Shown here: piece after piece, positions 35,781 through 47,540 of the stretch
Numbering within the stretch: the first letter of the stretch is position 1
Layout: every line of letters begins with the position of its first letter
Source: Sipunculus nudus
Taxonomy: Eukaryota > Annelida > Sipuncula > Golfingiida > Sipunculidae
Direction of reading: 5' to 3'
Assembly (NCBI GenBank): GCA_026874595.1
Contig: CM049315.1
Coordinates: forward strand, 34,550,164-34,614,163
Length of the DNA: 64,000 bases
Notes under the pieces: model-generated
Databases searched by the model: none
What the model saw: the letters and a program-made list of their open reading frames with translations, nothing else
What the model was told of the DNA's origin: nothing
Position numbers and translations under genes: made by a program

Positions 35781-36889
35781 AAGGTATTTTCATTAAAAAA
35801 GAAACCTGCTTCCAACAGTTGGGTTTCTTACAGCTATAGCTGGTAATCAAGTAAACATCAGCCCATGGATGGTTTAAGATCAGATTACAGCTAGAATGGA
35901 AAGCAAAGAAAAAACTCAAGCTGAAAGCAAGATTTTTTCTGGCCTATCCTAGTTGCTTCAAAGAATGTTACATTGAAATTTTAAATTTATTTAAGTTGAT
36001 CTAGGTCTTTTCTTGCTTGTAAGGTGAAGCCAAAAATAAATGTTATTTAACAGTTTCTTTCCATACATCCTCCAGACACAAACAATGAGCGCAAAGAGTC
36101 TGTTTTCAAAAGAATGTTTCGAGTCCTGCAGGGAACATGCTTTTGAAAGTCTACATTTGTAATTTTATAACTTCAGCGGAGTGTCATATTTACATCTGAA
36201 AAATTCATGAAAAGTAATCAATGTCAAAGGAAGCATTTTACCCATGATGCTTTCCTCTGGAAAAAAATATCTAAAGACAATGTATACTGGGCATAAAAAC
36301 TACCTGTCCAAGGAAGAACGGAATTGCACTGGTCAGTGTATGGAGGACTAGCCATTACAATATCAATGGAAAAGAAGTACGTGTAACACCAGGTCACCTG
36401 TTAACATATACTTGGTTGTATTATTCTATATTTCTGTGATGACCTTAATCATCATATAACAGCACTTTTATAATGAAAAAAAGTAGTAGTCAGAGGCTAC
36501 ACTGACCACCAAGATGCTCATCAAAATATACAGCAACACATGAAAGGTTTTTTCTTCATAAACTCCATTCATTGGTTATAGCTCAATAATAGCACTGGCA
36601 GGCTTGGCCTTGATGGGGACAATAGAAATGGCAGCAAGTCACATTTGGGAAGAAAGTCTTTAAATTAAAAAAATATTCATTTATTGAATTATCCCTTGGG
36701 AGTTATGCTGACACTCCAAACAAAATCAAATGCATAAGACTGCAGACAGACAAACCATACAACTAAGGTAAAACATAATACCTCTTACCTAATGATGAAG
36801 GTATAACTTATTATTTTCAGAATTTTATCCTTAGGTCTCTTTTATTTGCAGCTACTAAACTATCACCTTGTCTGAAAATACACAAGTTA
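35781..36889. other. Unique AT-rich sequence, nothing recognised
   Basis: No tandem, TIR or splice-flanked open frame is seen. Confidence 0.5.
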
Positions 36890-36985
36890 CCTCTCTATTA
36901 TGGGCACCTCTCAATTAAAGGAACCTGTCAATTATGGGCACCTCTGTTCCAGAAATATCTCTATTATGAGCACCTCACAATCAGA
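36890..36985. mobile_element. Possible subterminal fragment of a Tigger-type element
   Basis: The word CTATTATGGGCACCTC occurs three times with small changes (36895, 36929 and 36960), at spacings of about 30-35 bp. Repeated ANTTATGGNCACCTC words are typical of the subterminal zones of pogo/Tigger elements. No matching opposite end was found, so it would be a truncated remnant. Confidence 0.35.
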
Positions 36986-38224
36986 TTCTTGGGTCATGAA
37001 GTTTCATGAATGGTAGATATGGAAATCTTAAACTTCACTTATAAAATCATCTTCCCTTTATGAGCAAAGGCCAATTCCAAACAGTGTATAATATGTTATT
37101 GGGAAGTTTCATTATGAGACTTGCAGCAAGTGTTGTTTGTTTCTGCACTGCAAGAGATGTACCAGGTATCTAACAAAATTATAACTGTCCAGGATACATC
37201 ATGATTCATATACTGTATTTTATGTATAAATATTTAAATATATGTATATATTTCAAAAGAAATGCCTGTCACTGTTAAATATCTGTTTACAAGCCCCATA
37301 CCTGATTAACCATGTATGTCATCAATACTTTAGATGGTACAGTGGCAGATGTCACAAGCTTAATTAATTCTTTGGTTTGTCCCACTATAAGAATTTACAA
37401 GACTTCAGTTGTTGAAAATTCAATACCTTACATTAAGGATCAGGTATATTGCTGATACTGACTGTCCCAGAAAGCTAGCAATTATCATGTCCATATGCCC
37501 TTTCAGGCTCCACATCTTTCTATGTTCATGCAGACTAGCTCCCACACGAGAAGTTGTGATTTATAGGAGTCATAAGACATGTAAATAAAATATTTTAATA
37601 GATTTCAAAAGCACAATAACATAAAATGTGAAAGCATCCATTTAATTGTGACTCAAATATCTTCAATTAAATTTTACAAAAGTGGAGTCTCAGTGGAGAT
37701 CAGCTATAATTTGTTGTGGGTTTTGGGGACAATTAATCACAGAGAATATTGTGAAAAAGACCCAACAGCAGTGTTGATAAGGGTTTCATTGCTTCTTATC
37801 CTTAATTCAATTCTTATATTTTCACAATGTGCTCTTTATTAGTTCCAATAATTAGATCAAGGAAACAAATGATTTCCATCAGGACCATTATTGCCATAAT
37901 TGAAACTTGTCATCACCTATCAATTAATCAGAATCCCTCGAGGATCTCCTTTTTGGAAATGTCTTCCACTCAACAAAACCTTCAAAGACAGTCCTGCAAT
38001 ATGACCAAAATGGACTGGGCTTTGCCAGGTAAATTATGAATACATATTCACAAAACCAATAATGGTTTAAAATGGACATGATTTCAACTGACTCTGTTTT
38101 TAAATAGGTTTAAAAACAATTATGATAATGCTCTAGTTAAACATTATGTACTACAATTTTAGGATTTGGATGTGGTCTATAAAAAAAAAGCAAATTTCCT
38201 TTCTAAACTTTGCCAATACATGTC
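36986..38224. other. Unique sequence, nothing recognised
   Basis: Frames at 37648-37842 and 37827-38039 have no identifiable features. Confidence 0.5.
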
Positions 38225-38402
38225 TCCTCGCACACAGATTCTCTCCTGGACTCTCTCCTCGGGGAACTTTTCTCCAAGCCCTTATCTAACACTGACAGGT
38301 TTATTGTTCCAGTTACCTTAAATTCCTCACGCGATTTTGTCATCTTGTGTAAACCCTAAAACCCTGATGTCACAGACTGCATGTCAAAATTATTGGTATA
38401 CT
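38225..38402 (+). repeat. Dispersed repeat R3, copy B
   Basis: Diverged partner of 28553-28745 in the same orientation. The clearest shared blocks are CTTATCTAACACTGACAGGT, TTGTGTAAACCCTAAAACCC and TGATGTCACAGACTGCATGT. Unclassified. Confidence 0.65.
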
Positions 38403-39121
38403 GCTTCAGTTTTACCAAATTCTCTAATTTACTCTCTTCAATTTCATCCTTATTTGACATTCAAGCCCTCTCTAAATATTTAATATTCCATAAATCTAGA
38501 GTTCAAAACATATACTTTGAATTAATTACCAATTTCTCCTTATGTGTCAGACTTTCTATGTAATGGAACACAGTTTGACATCAGTTTCCACTTACACACT
38601 CCCTTGTTTTATCTCAGATTTCAAATCAAAGTAAAAAGGTTGTATGTCATCTTTCAAATACTGGAACTTTTCTTTGACATTTCTGTTGCTGAACCAGCAA
38701 TAATGATGATGTTGCCATTGGCGACAACAGCAAGTCTTTAAATCCCATGCAATAGTGTCCATACCCTGGGGAGATGGAAACATCATCCAAAGAAGTTCTC
38801 TTTGAGAATTTTCTTTGTGATTGTAAATATAGCCATCCATAGATCAATTTGTTAATAATATGTCTTTCCTGCATCCCTTGATGTGTGACTTCACAAGAAA
38901 AAATTGGAACAGTGTCTATTTGATCCAGAAGATCTTGAAGAATGCCAGATTTAATTAGGCAGCCCTACAGCTGTCATTCACTGATCAAACATTTGGGGAA
39001 TCGAGGACATACAGAAATGTAGACACCATAAATTTTTTATTTCTCTTATGACAAAACTCAACATTAGCTATTTTAAGCCAAGCGATATTTATACCCAGAA
39101 CAGCCATGAAAGAAAATACTG
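38403..39121. other. Unique sequence, nothing recognised
   Basis: The minus-strand frames 38592-38840 and 38647-38874 overlap each other and a plus-strand frame. None shows a domain. Confidence 0.5.
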
Positions 39122-39659
39122 TATTTACATGTGTACACGATCATTAATTTTATCCTAAAAATATTATAAAGGGGGCCATCTTATACAAGGGTACAACTTT
39201 TTTTCAGTGACCTCAGGGCCTCCAAGGATAATTTACAGCAATCAGCATTATTACGTTGGTCCAACTGTGACATTGTGGTGCACATGCCAGAAAAAAAAAG
39301 TTTTATAGGTTAAGATTAACACGGGAAGCCTGGTTATGCAGCGGAGCATCATGGTAGCCTTGGTTTCGTGCACTGTCACTTGTCTACCTTTAGCCATTTG
39401 TGGATGTGGATGCTGATATACAGTGAGTGTTTGGGGTGATCTCCCACAAATTATGCAGAAGACTGACATTCATTCAAACTAATTCAATTTTTTTTTAAGA
39501 GTGAGGTGTCAATGCCCTGTAATGAAGACTCTCTTGACATGCTACTTCTTAGTGGGTGCCATCTACTTGACATTTGCTGAAAATAATTTTTACTCAAATT
39601 TTGGGTCGTTTAATATCAACCCTCATCTTATACACAAGATCTTGTACACTTGTAAACTA
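39122..39659. mobile_element. ~540-bp MITE-like element with TIRs
   Basis: The left end TATTTACATGTGTACACGATC (39122-39142) matches the inverse of the right end (39638-39659), which reads TAGTTTACAAGTGTACAAG then ATC. TA is present at both outer edges, consistent with a TA target. Inside both ends lies CATCTTATACA (39178 and 39625). The frames inside (39251-39469 and 39501-39767) are short and unrelated to transposases. Confidence 0.55.
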
Positions 39660-39717
39660 TGGTATGCATATGCTAACCTATTAGCTTATAGATTTTCCTA
39701 TACAATATTTTTTTGCC

Positions 39718-39736
39718 ATATATATATATATATATT
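39718..39736. repeat. (TA)n microsatellite
   Basis: TATATATATATATATA run between the TIR element and the following repeat block. Confidence 0.8.
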
Positions 39737-39985
39737 GCGCGCCATCTTCTTATCTGGCCTATCTTAAGATAGGTCTGACCTAATAACCGACATCAGATAT
39801 TGGGTCGCTCATCTGAAGATGGGTCAGACCCAATAATAGATCCTAAGGTGGGTCAGACCCAGCTATACAATCCCAAATGTTTGGGAAGCAGGTTTCAAAA
39901 TGGCGAGATGGGTCAGACCAAATAACTGATATCAGGACCATTTACTGATCCCCAATGTCTGGGGATAAGGTTTCCACTTGGTTAT
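39737..39985. repeat. Locally repetitive block built on GATGGGTCAGACC
   Basis: The word GATGGGTCAGACC occurs four times with minor changes (39768, 39818, 39847 and 39907), usually followed by AATAAnnGA. A second word, TCCCAAATGTTTGGGA then GCAGGTTT (39871), recurs as TCCCCAATGTCTGGGGA then TAAGGTTT (39949); both versions are themselves inverted repeats. A perfect 16-bp palindrome CCTATCTTAAGATAGG lies at 39758-39773. Spacings of 50, 29 and 60 bp show that the tandem structure is scrambled. It may be the inside of an unrecognised element. Confidence 0.6.
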
Positions 39986-41779
39986 ATATAGGTTTATATA
40001 AATATATACTAATATATTAAAATACCTTACATTCTCAACCAATTTGGAATCTGTTTCATTTTGTAAACGCTTTTTTCTATATAATTTTGAATGAACAAAA
40101 CTTGGCGCTCAGCTGTCAGGTTGTCGGTTTTGTGTGGGTCGCAATCTTGCCTTGTTATGACATTAATGTATTGAATGGAACAAGAACTTGGCACCTTTAT
40201 TAGTTTTTAATACGAGAATCAGCATAACTTATATGTAGCACTAGGGTGGCTATTAAAAATATACAAAGTCTTCAAAAAAATATTTTAATATGTCTGAATT
40301 GTATTCAAAACATTAAAAAATGACAATGAAAATGTAGTTTCTTGCCCTAACCGGTACAGGGAAACCCCTTGTTTTATTACCTCGCGTAATAAAATGTTGC
40401 AGCGTCCTTTGACAAATATGTTTGCTCTCAAAGAATTCCAAGATCATTATTAATTATTTCTTTCTGAATCAATTGTGAATGTACAGTATTATTAATTATA
40501 TCAAATATATTACTATATTATATACTTATGTATAATATATTTTTTTTAAATCAACAGAAAAAAAATTAAAATGTATTAATTTAAAAAAATAAAACAAACA
40601 AGAATAAAATCAATATCAAAGGTAGAAGTTTGGGTTTTTTTTTTAATCCAAGCTGTATGCGTTTGTCATTAGATCTTGAGCCATGGTCAGATCAGACAAT
40701 GGAGATTAACCTTATACATTATCATGCAACTGTATCTGCAGTTGCTAGTTAGAGCCACATATAGCCTCAGGTCTTATAATGTTAATGAAGTTAGTGACAT
40801 ATGTCACATAAAATACGGTAAATGTCCAGGGTGTAAAAAATATGTGTAATATTTTGTCAATTTAATAATTTTGATAATACAGTTAAATTTGGCAATAGAT
40901 TTTGCAGGATGACAATCATCTTTAAAGCTGGAAAAGTCTAATTAATGCTCAATGTATTTAAAACAGACAGTAGTATGCACTGCATGATAGGATCTTTACA
41001 TTGACCCAGTGCTGTTTAACATAAATTCAGATGATTATACATTTGAAAAAATTATGGTATAGGGATGAAGTAAGCAAGTAACTGAATGACAGCTGAGCAC
41101 ATTTTGGTGGTTTAAGATACTGTGATCTTACAAATACTGTACAACATAGGCCATGAATCCTGGGACTTACAGCTGCATGTAGAGACCCTTAATCAGGCAC
41201 TTGCTACATGAAGCACTTGACATCAGGCAGACAGAAACTGCAGAATTAAATGGTATTTTGCTGCCTTCGGCATGAAATTAATACACTTTCAGTTGCCACT
41301 GGCATATAACTTGAATAGCTTTGCAATATATATGATACACTTATAGTTAACTTATTACTGCCTCAACTTTAAAATGATGAGAGCTTGCAGTCTAACATAC
41401 AACACAAACTAATATGCCATTTGCACATTTGTACAGAATTCATGATAACTAACACATGTACTGTTTATTAAATGGAAGCTTATAATAGCATGGTAAATAA
41501 TTACCAGAAATAGCAAACTGATAATACAGATGGTCTTTATGAGGGGTGGATACATGCACACCAACTATATATGCTTATACTACACAGATAAACTTACCAT
41601 GGTTCACCTGGACTTCCTTTGGTACAAGCACAGATGATATTTTCCTTAACCCTCAGTATCATGGTGTATATTATATGCTAACAATGTACTCCAGCAAAAT
41701 AAATTTTACCCAGCAATGGCTCTGGGTAATTGTAATCAGTATATCCTGACTGTGGAATCAGCTGATAAATTCCATTTAC
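39986..41779. other. Unique AT-rich sequence with one short hairpin
   Basis: A 9-bp perfect stem TTTTATTAC/GTAATAAAA around CTCGC lies at 40372-40394. No gene, SINE or TIR is otherwise visible. Confidence 0.5.
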
Positions 41780-42335
41780 AGTACAGCCTATAGCTAACAG
41801 CGAGCCACAGCATCAAGTTGTGAGTCAAGCGGAGCTGGTGATTGTCTTGTTGAGAGCTGGTGCACAGCATTAAATCCTAAGCGGAAGCTTGCCGCGTGCC
41901 GCTCTGCAGCCTTTGTCCTTTGGATTGTGTCCTTTCAATAGTGGCTCTGCCTGAGGAACTCTCCTGGTTGTGTCCATCTCACGGCAGTGCTCAGTCCATC
42001 CATGAAACACAGGTTCATAGATAAATCAAGATTCACCTATAAATATCCAATTTGTCTTCAGGACGTCACTCAGCCAGCATGCCTTGAGCACGCCATAGCT
42101 ACCTACATCACTTCAACCAGGTGACTGGCAAGCTTTATTTAAGTGGCATCCGTGTAGAAGTGACACCTAACAGTCAGACAAGAACATGAATTCGACATAA
42201 ATCAATCCATCTGATTTGGTACAAAGAAGACTAAACAACTGGTTGATTTATATCTTCTCTGCCACATGCCAGGAAGCTCATGCTGTTAATACCAGACTGT
42301 GGATGTCATTTGCTACCAACTTCAAGCAGTTCCTT
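41780..42335. other. GC-richer unique islands, function unknown
   Basis: 41790-42000 and 42060-42330 are non-repetitive and GC-richer. The first contains a CCTTTGTCCTTTGGATTG phrase with Sox/TCF-like cores. Open frames of about 40 codons exist, but without good splice flanks. Regulatory or exonic identity is unresolved. Confidence 0.25.
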
Positions 42336-43390
42336 TTGAGACCATCATCATCATATAAAACATCAAATAACACACCAAAAAACAAGTGATTCCCAGGGAA
42401 AATTGCAGTTTGTCAAACAAACCAGCCTCAGTTTCACTTGAAAAAATAAATTACTCCTGAATAGTTCGTAAGGAAAGCCACTGTGTTCTCCATGCATTTT
42501 TCCATGTACTAAGTCTAAAAATACAGAAAAATCTCATAGAAGAAAAAAAATCTCATCTGCCCTCAAAACTGTGCAAAAATACTAAAGTTAATATGTTTTA
42601 CAGGGTTAAGTTTCTCTGGTACAGACCCTTGGGACCACATTGGCTTATGTATATAAGATTAGATGATAATTTGTCCAGAGCAGTTAGCAGTAATGACATG
42701 ATATACAGCGCAGGCACTCGCTGATAAGTGCTGGAAGAACTCTGGTGACGGCCAATCCTGTGGACCTTCTGCAAGCTCACCTTTCATTCTTATCAATTTA
42801 CCGTGCAATATATTTTCTTCCATCTGATTCAAACCTGACCTGAGTGAAATAATTAGCTTCCGCTGCTGGTGGTGGCAATGTAGCCCTTGAAAAACCTTTC
42901 CAAAGTGCATAAAATTTCCATGCCACAATGGTTACTGCCTGCCCACAGAGAGTGGAACAACTTCAACACAATTGCGTTTTACCAAATTTTCTGTTTGAGA
43001 AAGAAGAAATTTCCCCATGGAATTACAGAAGAAACTAGACCTGGTTGGGAATACCGCCGTCCCCTGTTGAGTCTGTGAGATCAGCCAGTCTCTGTCCCGC
43101 AAATCCTTTAGGCTCAAAACATTGATGTCAGTGCGCCATGTCATTCACGCAGAAAAAAGGAAGTACACCCACCCCATCCTGTGGAAACTGTGTCATCCAT
43201 CAGCTCACTTTCTTGGTTTTACCAATAGAAAGATCACAAAAATCAATGACCTCCCCACCTCACAGGGGAAAAGGCAGCAATTTGAAAATCAGCAAAGAGT
43301 TTTCACTGACTACAGTTTCATCTTTGTAAGCCAGATAAAATTGCTACTCCGTGTGGGCAGATTGGAATCATGTTTAGTGTGACAGAGGGC
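42336..43390. other. Unique sequence including a GC-richer island
   Basis: 42600-43380 carries overlapping 60-90-codon frames on both strands (42659-42928 minus, 43122-43382 plus), none with a domain. Motifs such as AAATAATTAGC and CAAAGTGCATAAAATTTCC resemble regulatory sequence. No call is made. Confidence 0.35.
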
Positions 43391-43391
43391 G

Positions 43392-43409
43392 ATGGCTACG
43401 CGTAGCCAT
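43392..43409. repeat. Perfect 18-bp palindrome in a longer imperfect hairpin
   Basis: ATGGCTACGCGTAGCCAT is self-complementary. Outside it, GAGGGCG on the left and ATCTTCCCTC on the right extend the pairing imperfectly (GAGGG with CCCTC). GC-rich perfect palindromes this long are not expected by chance in this window. It may be the hairpin of a repeat. Confidence 0.8.
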
Positions 43410-43410
43410 A

Positions 43411-45044
43411 TCTTCCCTCGTTTATCCTCATTTGAACATCACAATTCCTTGACTTTGTAAAGTGTCCATCTGTGGGTTAGATAGGAATTTTCCAGATGCC
43501 CGCATGCTGTAAAAATTGATATAATGTACTGTCATGGCTGAACTTTACTGGTCTATATCAAAACAGCTCATTAAAATCAAGATGCTGTGGCTGACATATT
43601 ATAGCCAAGGATGGTAAAAACATGCTACATGAGGTTGTACATTACATTTATTTACCTCTGCATTACAGCAAGGTAGTTGAGAAAAAAAAAAAATCAGAAT
43701 TTTATAGTAATATTTTATTTTATTATAACATTTTCATTATATAACATTTTATCATTATGCAAAATTTTAAAAATTATATTACATTTTTTTATATCTTGAT
43801 CTCATTTAATTATTTTTATTACAATACAATTGTCTCATTTTATGAAATTTATATTTTCTTACGGGAGCTTTTTCTCTAAAGCCTCTTAGTATAAATACAA
43901 AAAACAACTAACTTACATGCTCACTCATTTAGTAAGTAACATTAAGATTTGTGACTGGTGAGAAATCTGATCAAGACATTACAATCCTCTGCTGACTGTG
44001 TATATCTTTTGAAAATATTCAACAGTTTTGATAAATTGAAGTTCCAGAAACTTGTTAGGCACCAATATCGAGAGACCTTCTAACCAATTCCAGCACCAAA
44101 GTTTTACAATACATCATGAATCAACACAAAGTTTGCTGTTTTTAATTTAAGTAAAGAAATCTCAAACCCCTTAAAGGCCTAGGTGTAAATTGAAACAAAA
44201 ACTGACTTACATTAACTGCGTATATATATATATATATATGAATCCTTTTACCATTAACATGACCATGAGGGTTTTCAAATACTTTGCCAGACACAAAAGA
44301 AGATTCTTTGGATATTTCCAGGAATTTCCTGCATGAAATTTGAAAGAGTTCCCTGCAATTTTAGGAGGTGTTACGTAAATGGAATCCTTCCTTGACCTGT
44401 TTGGTTCAGGGAACACTTAAATAAACCATCTTCCCAGCAGGCAATTCAGTCTTCTTGCGAGGCACCAAAGCTGACACTTAACAAAGTTGTTAACACCATT
44501 ATCATACATTATTACTTATGACACCGCTGTAGTTCTCTGAATTAGGTACATGTGCTTTTAGTGCTGTCACATAAAAAATAGAATTCATGCACAAGCCTAA
44601 TAGTGAGAGCTATGCATAAAATATTAAAATGCCATGAATCAGATTCATTATGCCATTACCTGCCATCTCAACAGCTCTAAAATGTGTGAAGGAATCTTCA
44701 GCTAATGCAATTCTAGGTCTCACTAATGGTTATTAAATGCTCTGACTGCTTCATATCTCAACACAAAACCTACTTCAACAGATGAAAGTTTTATTTCCTT
44801 GGTTTTCAAAGATTCAGTGCATCAAGCTGTACAAGCTGTTAGTAAACATAGCAATCATTATGACGAACAGAAAAGCCATTTAACCTATTGTGTTTGGTTG
44901 CATATGTGCAGAAGCTGAAAGGTCACTTGGCCTATATTTATAAAAGGTTCCAAGGATTATCTTTAGTTAACAGACATCAGACAACAGAATAGAACCCTTT
45001 AACTTTCATGATGGGTGTTTCCATGACAATGTTTATTATGACAA
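43411..45044. other. Unique AT-rich sequence; (TA)n at 44220-44240
   Basis: A run of about ten TA units lies at 44220-44240. A-T rich block 43680-43860. Nothing else is recognised. Confidence 0.5.
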
Positions 45045-45428
45045 TGTACATTAGATAGTACTATAGATTAGACATTTCAAGCCATGTTTATTATTACAGA
45101 TCATTGAGGCATGTCTTTTACAGGTCTAGATCCTCCGGATGTACAGACAAACTGGACTCAACCAACAAAACAAGGGAGTCTGAAGAAAAATTCTCTCAGC
45201 TCTTTGTTAAGATAAAGTAGGTTGGTGGCAAGACTTGATATGTGATTTCCCGAGAGGACCAGTGTGTAAACATATTACCCTTAAAATGGTCCTTTGTCAG
45301 GCCATCAAATTGATTTTGTTGTTCAGATGCTGAATGGATGAGGAGAAGTCTAGATTAAATGACAAAAATATTTCTTTTACTACATTCATCCCTGTACATT
45401 AGATATTTTAGATTAGACATTTCAAGCT
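45045..45428. repeat. Short direct duplication about 350 bp apart
   Basis: GTACATTAGATAGTACTATA followed by GATTAGACATTTCAAGC (from 45046) recurs as GTACATTAGATATTTTA followed by GATTAGACATTTCAAGC (from 45394). The matching part is about 35 bp. The two could be ends of a small element or a simple segmental duplication. Confidence 0.55.
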
Positions 45429-47080
45429 AATTAACTATGGTGGACATGTTCATCATTTAAAGTGAGCACCACCTGACCTAGATGCTCTACAAAGTACAAT
45501 GTTACTACATAAGACTTAATATTTACTGGGAAAAAACTTTCATAAATGTTTTAATTCATTCAAGATTTTTTATTTATTCACATTTTTCATTAATTCCTGG
45601 AAAGAAATATGGAATTACATATTTAAAAATATATATATATATATTTAAAAAATTAGTAAATCAATGCAGGTTAACTTGATATGAACACACCAAGCAAATG
45701 AAAATAAAATTGACTTTTGAACACCTAGCTATTACACATCCTGTAATTTTTTATCATATAATGGTGAATAAATTACATCTGAACTGGATTATACCTTACA
45801 CTTCTTTAGGTATTTATAATTCCATCCTAACTGTAACCTTGGGCACAGTTCATAAATACAGGTACCTCAGTCCTTCCAAGGAGACAGATGTACAAAGACA
45901 AAAGATCTGGATCAGATCTAAAATGTAATAACCTTGTAACTTTATTGAAGGCCTTATCTATCAACCAAATTTCATCACTATTATTCATCATTAAACCAAA
46001 CCAACAAACAAAGTTGTGGTCATTATCATATGATTAAGTAGTAAAATTAAATATAATAACACAGATAAGGATATAATTCTTACATTAAAACATGTGGAAA
46101 GGGTTTCATTGATGGACCAAGAACATATATACCGGTATGCTTGGAGCAACAATCCAGCCATACATCTTGTTACAAGAGAAGTAACACAGAGACACCCTGC
46201 ATCTTAACATCAATTTTGTTGTGTGATCTTTCAATCTATAGCGCTGACTTTCAAGATCCCAGCATTTGTATTGCTGACATCTGAGAATAAAACCTGACAT
46301 TTTGCTATATGTCACATGAAAAAATTGAAAAATTTTGCCAATACTGTAACCATGAAACATTTTACCATACACTCCAACCAATGCAAATGTATGTTAATTG
46401 TATTTGCTGCAGAGCAATGGATATTAAGTAATGTCTGCATAAGCCATCCAAATGTGCTGGCAGAGAAAAAAGAAATCTTTGCCATTGTGCGATACATAAG
46501 TCATTCTCTTTTTTTACAAGAACTAAATGGAACATTAGCTAAGAATTATTAAAAATTCATTATCATGAATTTTCAAGAATTCATTCAACCTATGGTTACC
46601 CCCAAAAATTAAATTTCAATGTATTCAATGCTTCTTTTGTTTGGTTTATGAAACCAGGCTTAATTAATTTTTCCTGATTTCATTTTGTGGAAATGTCAAG
46701 CTTTTAATTTAATGAAGTAAGACTCAAACAGAAGCAGTTTCTACAATCAGTATGAAACAAACTTTGCATGTTCATCACAGAAATATGCACAGTATGACTG
46801 GAGACTTTTGTTAATGGAATTTCTTACATATTGCATTCCTTGCTCATCCCAAACAAGCTCTCACAATATGTACAATATATGTAGATTAAACTAAGAAATC
46901 AATACACCTCTCTTTTGTGGCAAAATCCAAAGCCCAGGCCACTGGTGTCCGTAACTTGGAGATCCTACTCTATATATTTTTTACCTAATCAAAAAACATG
47001 CATGTTGTCATATACAGCACATAACTGATAATTAATATAATCTTATTTATTTAACATGCATTGTACAAATAGTTATAAAA
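45429..47080. other. Unique AT-rich sequence, nothing firm
   Basis: (TA)n run near 45631-45645. At 45930-46015, ACCAAATTTCATCAC followed by AAACCAAACCAACAAACAAAG resembles a repeat tail also seen at 58400-58450. Frames at 46106-46552 on both strands overlap each other and have no domain. Confidence 0.45.
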
Positions 47081-47283
47081 CTAATCAAAGCACTCTTCAT
47101 GGCTCAGATGATGGCGTTTGGAAGTTGATAGGGGTGGCGGAAACCGGAGAACCTGGAGAAAACCACTGGCCTTGAAGGGGCAACTACAACCCACTCTCAT
47201 GGCCACACCGGGGATCCAACCCCGGGGTCACCAGTGGAGAGAGCAGAGTGTTTTACCCCTTAACTGTTAAGTTTGTAAGCTTC
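47081..47283 (-). mobile_element. SINE-1 copy B, tRNA-derived SINE with conserved core
   Basis: This is the better preserved copy of the family at 1166-1372. On the minus strand the tRNA-like head has an A-box-like CAGTTAAGGGGTAAAACAC (complement of 47248-47266) and a B box GGGTTGGATCCCC (complement of about 47210-47223). GCCATGAGAGTGGGTTGTAG then leads into the core GGTTTTCTCCAGGTTCTCCG and GTTTCCGCC. The 3' end GAGTGCTTTGATTAG matches copy A. The core resembles the V-/Meta-type domains of animal SINE superfamilies, but assignment needs a database comparison. Confidence 0.8.
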
Positions 47284-47540
47284 ATGTTTTATCCTTGAAA
47301 ATGAAAATATCACACGTGACCTAAGGGTCATGAAGCTCAGCTGACTAGGAAGACATTCAAAAAAGGAATTTTATCATCCGAATGCCAGATTTTGTAGGTG
47401 CACCAGGTATCTCCATTCAACTGTAACAATTCTTAAAATCAACAAGAAGAAAAATTTCATGATAATATGTCCAGCCATTCCCTTCAATCTAGCCTTTTTG
47501 CATGCAGTCAGTTGAGCTAAACATGATTATGCACATTTTT
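47284..47540. other. Unique sequence between SINE-1 and the 158-bp array
   Basis: Nothing recognised. Confidence 0.5.
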
